Both the position numbers and the translations under genes were made by a program. Below are positions 32,072 to 35,366 of a stretch of DNA of 35,366 nucleotides, piece by piece (the stretch's first letter is position 1; each line of letters opens with the position of its first letter). This DNA is from Candidatus Dormiibacterota bacterium (lineage in GTDB: Bacteria; Chloroflexota; Dormibacteria; UBA8260; Bog-877): assembly GCA_003164475.1 (NCBI GenBank), contig PLTL01000047.1:1-35366 (forward strand), in the 5' to 3' direction. The notes under the pieces were generated by a model, which had not been told where the DNA came from, made no database searches, and saw nothing but the letters and a program-made list of their open reading frames with translations.

Positions 32072-33259
32072 GTGTTCACGGACGCTAGGTGCGAACCGGT
32101 CGCGTACCTGGATCCATGGTGCGCGTCCTACGAGGAGAGGCTGCGGGCGCTGGGACGGCGCTCTCGGCATGTCGCCTACGTCTACGAACGACCGGAGTCG
32201 AGCTCCTTCCGGTACCGCGTCTTCAACATGATCGAGGCCCTCGAGGCCGCGCCTGCCCTCGGCATCTCCGCATCCTGGTTCACTCAGAAGGATCTTCGCG
32301 GCGACCTCGCTTTCGTCGATCGGGCTGACGCGATCATCATCTGCCGCACGCGCTACGACCACGACCTCGCCCGGTTGGTGGCCAAGGCGCGAGCGCGGGG
32401 AACGAGGCTCATCTTTGACATCGATGACTTGGTCTTCGATCCCGAGTACGTGCACGTCGTGACGCATACCCTCGACATGACCCAGCCGAGCGACGACGAA
32501 TGGAACTACTGGTTTGGCTACGTCTCCCGAATCGGCGCGGCGATGAGGTGCTGTGACTCCGTGATCACCACGACGGCGCCGCTCGCCGAACGGGTCCGGG
32601 ACTACGCCCCTGATCGCTCGGTGACCGTCCTCCCCAACTTCCTCAACCGGCGGCAGTGCGAGCTTTCGCAGCGCCTTCTGGGGCGCAAGCGTGAGGGTGG
32701 CTACCGCCGGGAGGAACCCACCATGGTCGGCTACTTCAGCGGATCGCCGACACACAACCGCGACCTTCTTGTGGCCTCCCCAGGGCTCGCCCAGATCCTC
32801 AAGCGGCACTTGGACGTGGCGCTGCGTGTGGTTGGCTACATACAGCTCAACGACCTGCTGGAGCCATTCCGTCATCGCATCCAGGTCATGGGTATGCAGG
32901 ACTTCGTCAATCTGCAGCGGACGATTGCCGAGGTCGAAGTCAACATCGTTCCCCTTCAGAACAACGTCTTCACCAACTGCAAGTCCGAGCTGAAATACTT
33001 CGAGGCCGGGGCCGTGGGCGTCCCCACCGTCGCGTCCCCGACCGCCCCGCTCGCGGGCGTGATCACGCACGGGGTCAACGGTTTTCTGTCGAGGACGCAC
33101 GAGTGGGAGGGGAGGATTGCCGAGGCGCTCGACATGCTCCAGCGGGACCCGACGGTGTACGAGGGCATGGCCGATAGGGCTGCGGAAGACAGCCTCTCGC
33201 GGTTCGGCTGGAACCGGCAGGCTCGGCGGATCGAGGCTGCCGTCTTCGGACCTGGCTAA
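32072..33259 (+). CDS. GT4-like glycosyltransferase
   Basis: A 395-residue GT-B-type glycosyltransferase. The N-terminal half contains HVAYVYERPESSSFRYRVFN, the opening of a subgroup of transferases found in surface polysaccharide loci, and LIFDIDDLVFDPEYV. The C-terminal half has the donor-domain sequences MVGYFSGSPTHNRDL, VNIVPLQNNVFTNCKSELKY and FEAGAVGVPTVAS. The usual E-x7-E is replaced by a K-S-E-L-K-Y-F-E arrangement, as in that subgroup. It begins nine bases after the WsaF-like gene, with an ideal ribosome site, so it belongs to the same transcript. Its 3' end overlaps the convergent GT2-FkbM gene by four bases. The sugar is unknown. Confidence 0.85.
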   Translation: MFTDARCEPVAYLDPWCASYEERLRALGRRSRHVAYVYERPESSSFRYRVFNMIEALEAAPALGISASWFTQKDLRGDLAFVDRADAIIICRTRYDHDLARLVAKARARGTRLIFDIDDLVFDPEYVHVVTHTLDMTQPSDDEWNYWFGYVSRIGAAMRCCDSVITTTAPLAERVRDYAPDRSVTVLPNFLNRRQCELSQRLLGRKREGGYRREEPTMVGYFSGSPTHNRDLLVASPGLAQILKRHLDVALRVVGYIQLNDLLEPFRHRIQVMGMQDFVNLQRTIAEVEVNIVPLQNNVFTNCKSELKYFEAGAVGVPTVASPTAPLAGVITHGVNGFLSRTHEWEGRIAEALDMLQRDPTVYEGMADRAAEDSLSRFGWNRQARRIEAAVFGPG

Positions 33260-34842
33260 GCTGGCTGGGTCGCCGCGATGCCCGGCGGCAGGTCCCCGTC
33301 CGAGAGCACCAGCTCGGTGTCTGCCATGGAGAGCAGGAACCGGCGCCTCCTATGCCCGGTGAGCGGCTGCCACCGGGCCTGATCTCGGTCCCACTGCCAC
33401 ACGTGGTGGTATCCCCGCGTTGCACGGAGGATCCGGACGCGACCAGCCAAGCTCACGACGTGCTGCGCTGCCCAGCGGGGGCGCCCGGTCAGCCGAGCGA
33501 ACCGCTCCAGCAAGTGGTAACCGTGGACGGAGAGCAGCAGCACCGGGCGGTGGGTGCGGAAGGCCCGGTGGAGGCGGGGCAGAACCACGAACTCCGCTCC
33601 CTCGATGTCGATCTTGAGAATGTCCGCCGTCAGGAACTCGGGCGTCCCAGACCAGGCACGAGCGTCCACGGCCTCGATGGAGGCTGTCGCCGCGCCGCCG
33701 TGAACAATGCTTGACATGCTGTCCCCGAGCTCCGTTGACGACATCCGAAACCCACCGGCCCTGCCTGCGATCGCCTTGGGGACGACCCGGATGCGCGGCG
33801 CAGCGTCGGAATTGAGCGACAGGTTCCAGCCCATAACTTCGAGGGCCACCGGGGCTGGCTCGTAAGCCACGACCTGAGCCCCGCGTTTCGCAGCAATGAT
33901 GCTGAGCGGCCCCAGCCACGCACCGACATCCACAAAGGAGGTTCCGGGCCGCGCGAGGGAGACGATCAGAGCGATCGTCTCCGGCTCCCAGCGGCCCGCC
34001 GCAAAGAGGTCCCAGAAGCCCCCACGTTGGTCAGTCCGGACAAACCACGTCTCCGTCTCGACCCCGGGGACCCGGATGCCCAATGGCGGTTGACGGACGG
34101 GTGCGTGAGACATGGTCGGCGACGGGGCTGCAGGTACCGGCCGTCGAGCGTCAATGGCGGTCCTCAGTTCCGTTGGCAGCTCGTCGAGGTTCCAGTTGCT
34201 CACATGTGAGCGCATGTAACGCCGGTAGTACTCCTCCTCCTCTGTTAGGTGTCCTGAGTCGAGGTACCAAGGTAGGTGGCGCGCCACATACGGCGGTCCC
34301 GTGCGCAGTGCTCGTCGGCTTCCTCTCGGAGCCCCGGGGCGATAGAGGGCAAACGTCGTGTCGAGGTCGGCTCGGAAGACCGCGGGCTCGACCTCCCTCT
34401 CCCAGAACTGCGATTCCCACAGAATGACGTCCCCGCGGAACCGATAGGTGGACGGGAGGTCATCGATGCGCAGTCCAAAGCCGACCTTGTCGACCTCGGG
34501 ATGACGGCCGAGGATCTCCGCGAAGCGGTCCACAGCATCGCGGGGGGCCTCGTCATCGGGGACCACGTCGCAGTCGGTGACGACAAACTGACCGCTGTAT
34601 CCGATGGTCGCGAGCACGTCGGCATCCCACGCCGCCAGATGACCGACATTGCGACCGAGCCGGAGAACCTGGTGGGGAGACTCGCCGTAGTAGCAGAGCA
34701 GCGGCTCGTACGACGAGTCGTTATCGACAAGAATGATTCGCTCATGCCCGGCTGCCTCGAGCCAAGCCACGAGCCTCCGCAGATCGTCCAATCGATCGCG
34801 GCAGGTGATCAGGATCGGAGTGTGAGCTGCCTTCAAGGTCAT
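33256..34842 (-). CDS. GT2-like glycosyltransferase fused to an FkbM-type methyltransferase
   Basis: A 528-residue protein. Residues 1-~230 resemble a GT-A transferase: PILITCRDRLDDLRRLVAWL, VDNDSSYEPLL and the DxD-type TDCDVVPDDEAP (D90, D92). After a Pro-rich linker (~235-260), residues ~280-500 form an FkbM-family methyltransferase: FVDVGAWLGPLSIIAAKRG (about 302-320) as motif I, VVAYEPAPVALEV, and LKIDIEGAEFVVLPRLH. FkbM enzymes methylate sugar hydroxyls. I start at ATG 34842; the longer reading to 34947 would add 35 residues before the conserved GT sequence. No Shine-Dalgarno sequence is seen. Transfer and methylation of one sugar by one protein is inferred. The substrate is unknown. Confidence 0.83.
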   Translation of the reverse strand: MTLKAAHTPILITCRDRLDDLRRLVAWLEAAGHERIILVDNDSSYEPLLCYYGESPHQVLRLGRNVGHLAAWDADVLATIGYSGQFVVTDCDVVPDDEAPRDAVDRFAEILGRHPEVDKVGFGLRIDDLPSTYRFRGDVILWESQFWEREVEPAVFRADLDTTFALYRPGAPRGSRRALRTGPPYVARHLPWYLDSGHLTEEEEYYRRYMRSHVSNWNLDELPTELRTAIDARRPVPAAPSPTMSHAPVRQPPLGIRVPGVETETWFVRTDQRGGFWDLFAAGRWEPETIALIVSLARPGTSFVDVGAWLGPLSIIAAKRGAQVVAYEPAPVALEVMGWNLSLNSDAAPRIRVVPKAIAGRAGGFRMSSTELGDSMSSIVHGGAATASIEAVDARAWSGTPEFLTADILKIDIEGAEFVVLPRLHRAFRTHRPVLLLSVHGYHLLERFARLTGRPRWAAQHVVSLAGRVRILRATRGYHHVWQWDRDQARWQPLTGHRRRRFLLSMADTELVLSDGDLPPGIAATQPA

Positions 34843-35256
34843 GAGTGGTTCAGGGCGGCGATGGTCCCAGGCCGATGAAGCAATCCGGGCACCGACCAAG
34901 CTCGCCCGTGCGCCGAGTCTCGCCCTCGTGGGGCGCCCCAGCGGCACTGCTCGCGGATACTGGCTCGCTCCCAGTGCTGGGTCGAGTGGATCCCCGCGCT
35001 GTTTGGGTGGCCAATCAGATCCTCGGGCCTGCCCTCTCGACTCACGGATTCCACCTGCGGGTCACCGCCATTGGCTCTGAGGGGCGGGGGCTCACGCCAC
35101 CGGGATCCCCGCCGAAGATGCGCCTCTCTCTTGCCACACCTCTTCCCCAAGTGCCAGCCACCACGAGCCCCGCGTCCAGTACCGCCCCCGGGCGCGATGC
35201 GGTCGCTCACTCCGACCACGCCGCGATGGCTAGAGGCAGTTGAGCCTATTCTAAGC
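34843..35256. other. region without a convincing gene
   Basis: About 410 bases with open frames on both strands but no ribosome site, family motif or consistent length. One plus-strand frame around 34950-35070 reads DPRAVWVANQILGPAL then HGFHLRVTAIG, which looks a little like the start of a glycosyltransferase or other Rossmann protein and could be a gene remnant. The frame then becomes low-complexity. Whether this is decayed coding sequence or intergenic DNA cannot be decided here. Confidence 0.4.
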
Positions 35257-35366
35257 TGTCAGCGGCCAGGCAATAGGACCACCCACGGCCAAGTGATAGG
35301 TCCACCCGCGGCCACCGGATAGGACCACCCGGTGCCCCGTCAGAACGGATCGTAGCCTGCTCTCAC
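35257..35366. mobile_element. possible end of an insertion sequence (IS21-like)
   Basis: The sequence begins TGTCAG at 35257 and runs directly into three 23-bp tandem repeats (35263-35331). IS21-family elements carry several copies of a ~20-bp transposase-binding repeat near each end and often start with TG. No transposase is within the window, so the element would continue past 35366. Identification rests on the repeat layout only. Confidence 0.33.
35263..35331 (+). repeat. three 23-bp tandem repeats
   Basis: Three directly adjacent 23-base units at 35263-35285, 35286-35308 and 35309-35331. All start CGGCCA, share ATAGG and end CCACCC plus one purine. The variable part is the four bases after CGGCCA and the base after ATAGG (A or T). 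No spacers separate the units, so this is not a CRISPR array. Confidence 0.9.

Noticed and set aside
1..35366. tRNA, rRNA, riboswitch or CRISPR elements
   Set aside because: I read the intergenic gaps and saw no cloverleaf, ribosomal or repeat-spacer pattern. A covariance-model search would be needed to exclude small RNAs.

Overview
The window is a high-GC, gene-dense bacterial locus devoted to the cell surface. It holds a complete dTDP-rhamnose operon, a likely polyprenyl-phosphoribose (arabinofuranose donor) pair, at least six glycosyltransferase or glycosyltransferase-fusion proteins, two large paralogous membrane proteins, and five exported proteins. The high GC, frequent GTG starts, overlapping genes and a DPPR-synthase-like UbiA protein suggest a high-GC Terrabacteria lineage such as Actinobacteriota, Dormibacterota or Chloroflexota. 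No rRNA or other taxonomic marker is present, so this placement is inference only.

Layout. 94-2691 (-) is an exported FG-GAP propeller/fibronectin-III protein. 2781-4408 (+) is a PAP2 phosphatase followed by a UbiA-family DPPR synthase. 4390-7726 (-) is a large membrane protein and an overlapping GT4. 7836-15075 (-) is a run of three exported proteins: a PQQ-type propeller, a GH18 hydrolase and a third head of unknown function. 15346-18086 (+) is a small coiled-coil protein translationally coupled to a tandem GT4-GT4 protein. 18099-20303 (-) is the paralogue of the membrane protein at 5537-7726. 20357-23904 (-) is the rmlA-rmlC-rmlB-rmlD operon. 24065-33259 (+) holds an exported CHAP protein, a methyltransferase, a GT-A/GT-B fusion, a methyltransferase/coiled-coil/WsaF-like glycosyltransferase and a GT4-like protein. 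33256-34842 (-) is a GT2-FkbM fusion. The last ~520 bases hold no convincing gene but end in three 23-bp tandem repeats that look like the end of an insertion sequence.

The most striking feature is a C-terminal module shared by the four exported proteins at 94-2691, 7836-10055, 10179-12437 and 12466-15075. It has six repeats of about 40-53 residues with the cores [LM]DGFGG[VLI]HPF and GYWP[NG]W[DT]IA. Four unrelated heads carry the same six-unit tail, which I read as a six-bladed propeller that docks diverse exported proteins to a common surface ligand. A second pattern is a short basic helix plus coiled coil that recurs in the small coupled protein, the methyltransferase and the GT-A/GT-B fusion, with a longer coiled coil inside the WsaF-like protein. 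It could scaffold the glycan-assembling enzymes.

Working model (inference): the rml operon makes dTDP-L-rhamnose; the cytoplasmic glycosyltransferases and methyltransferases build and perhaps cap a rhamnose-containing glycan; the UbiA/PAP2 pair and the two polytopic proteins use lipid-linked sugars at the membrane; and the exported proteins act on or bind the resulting surface.
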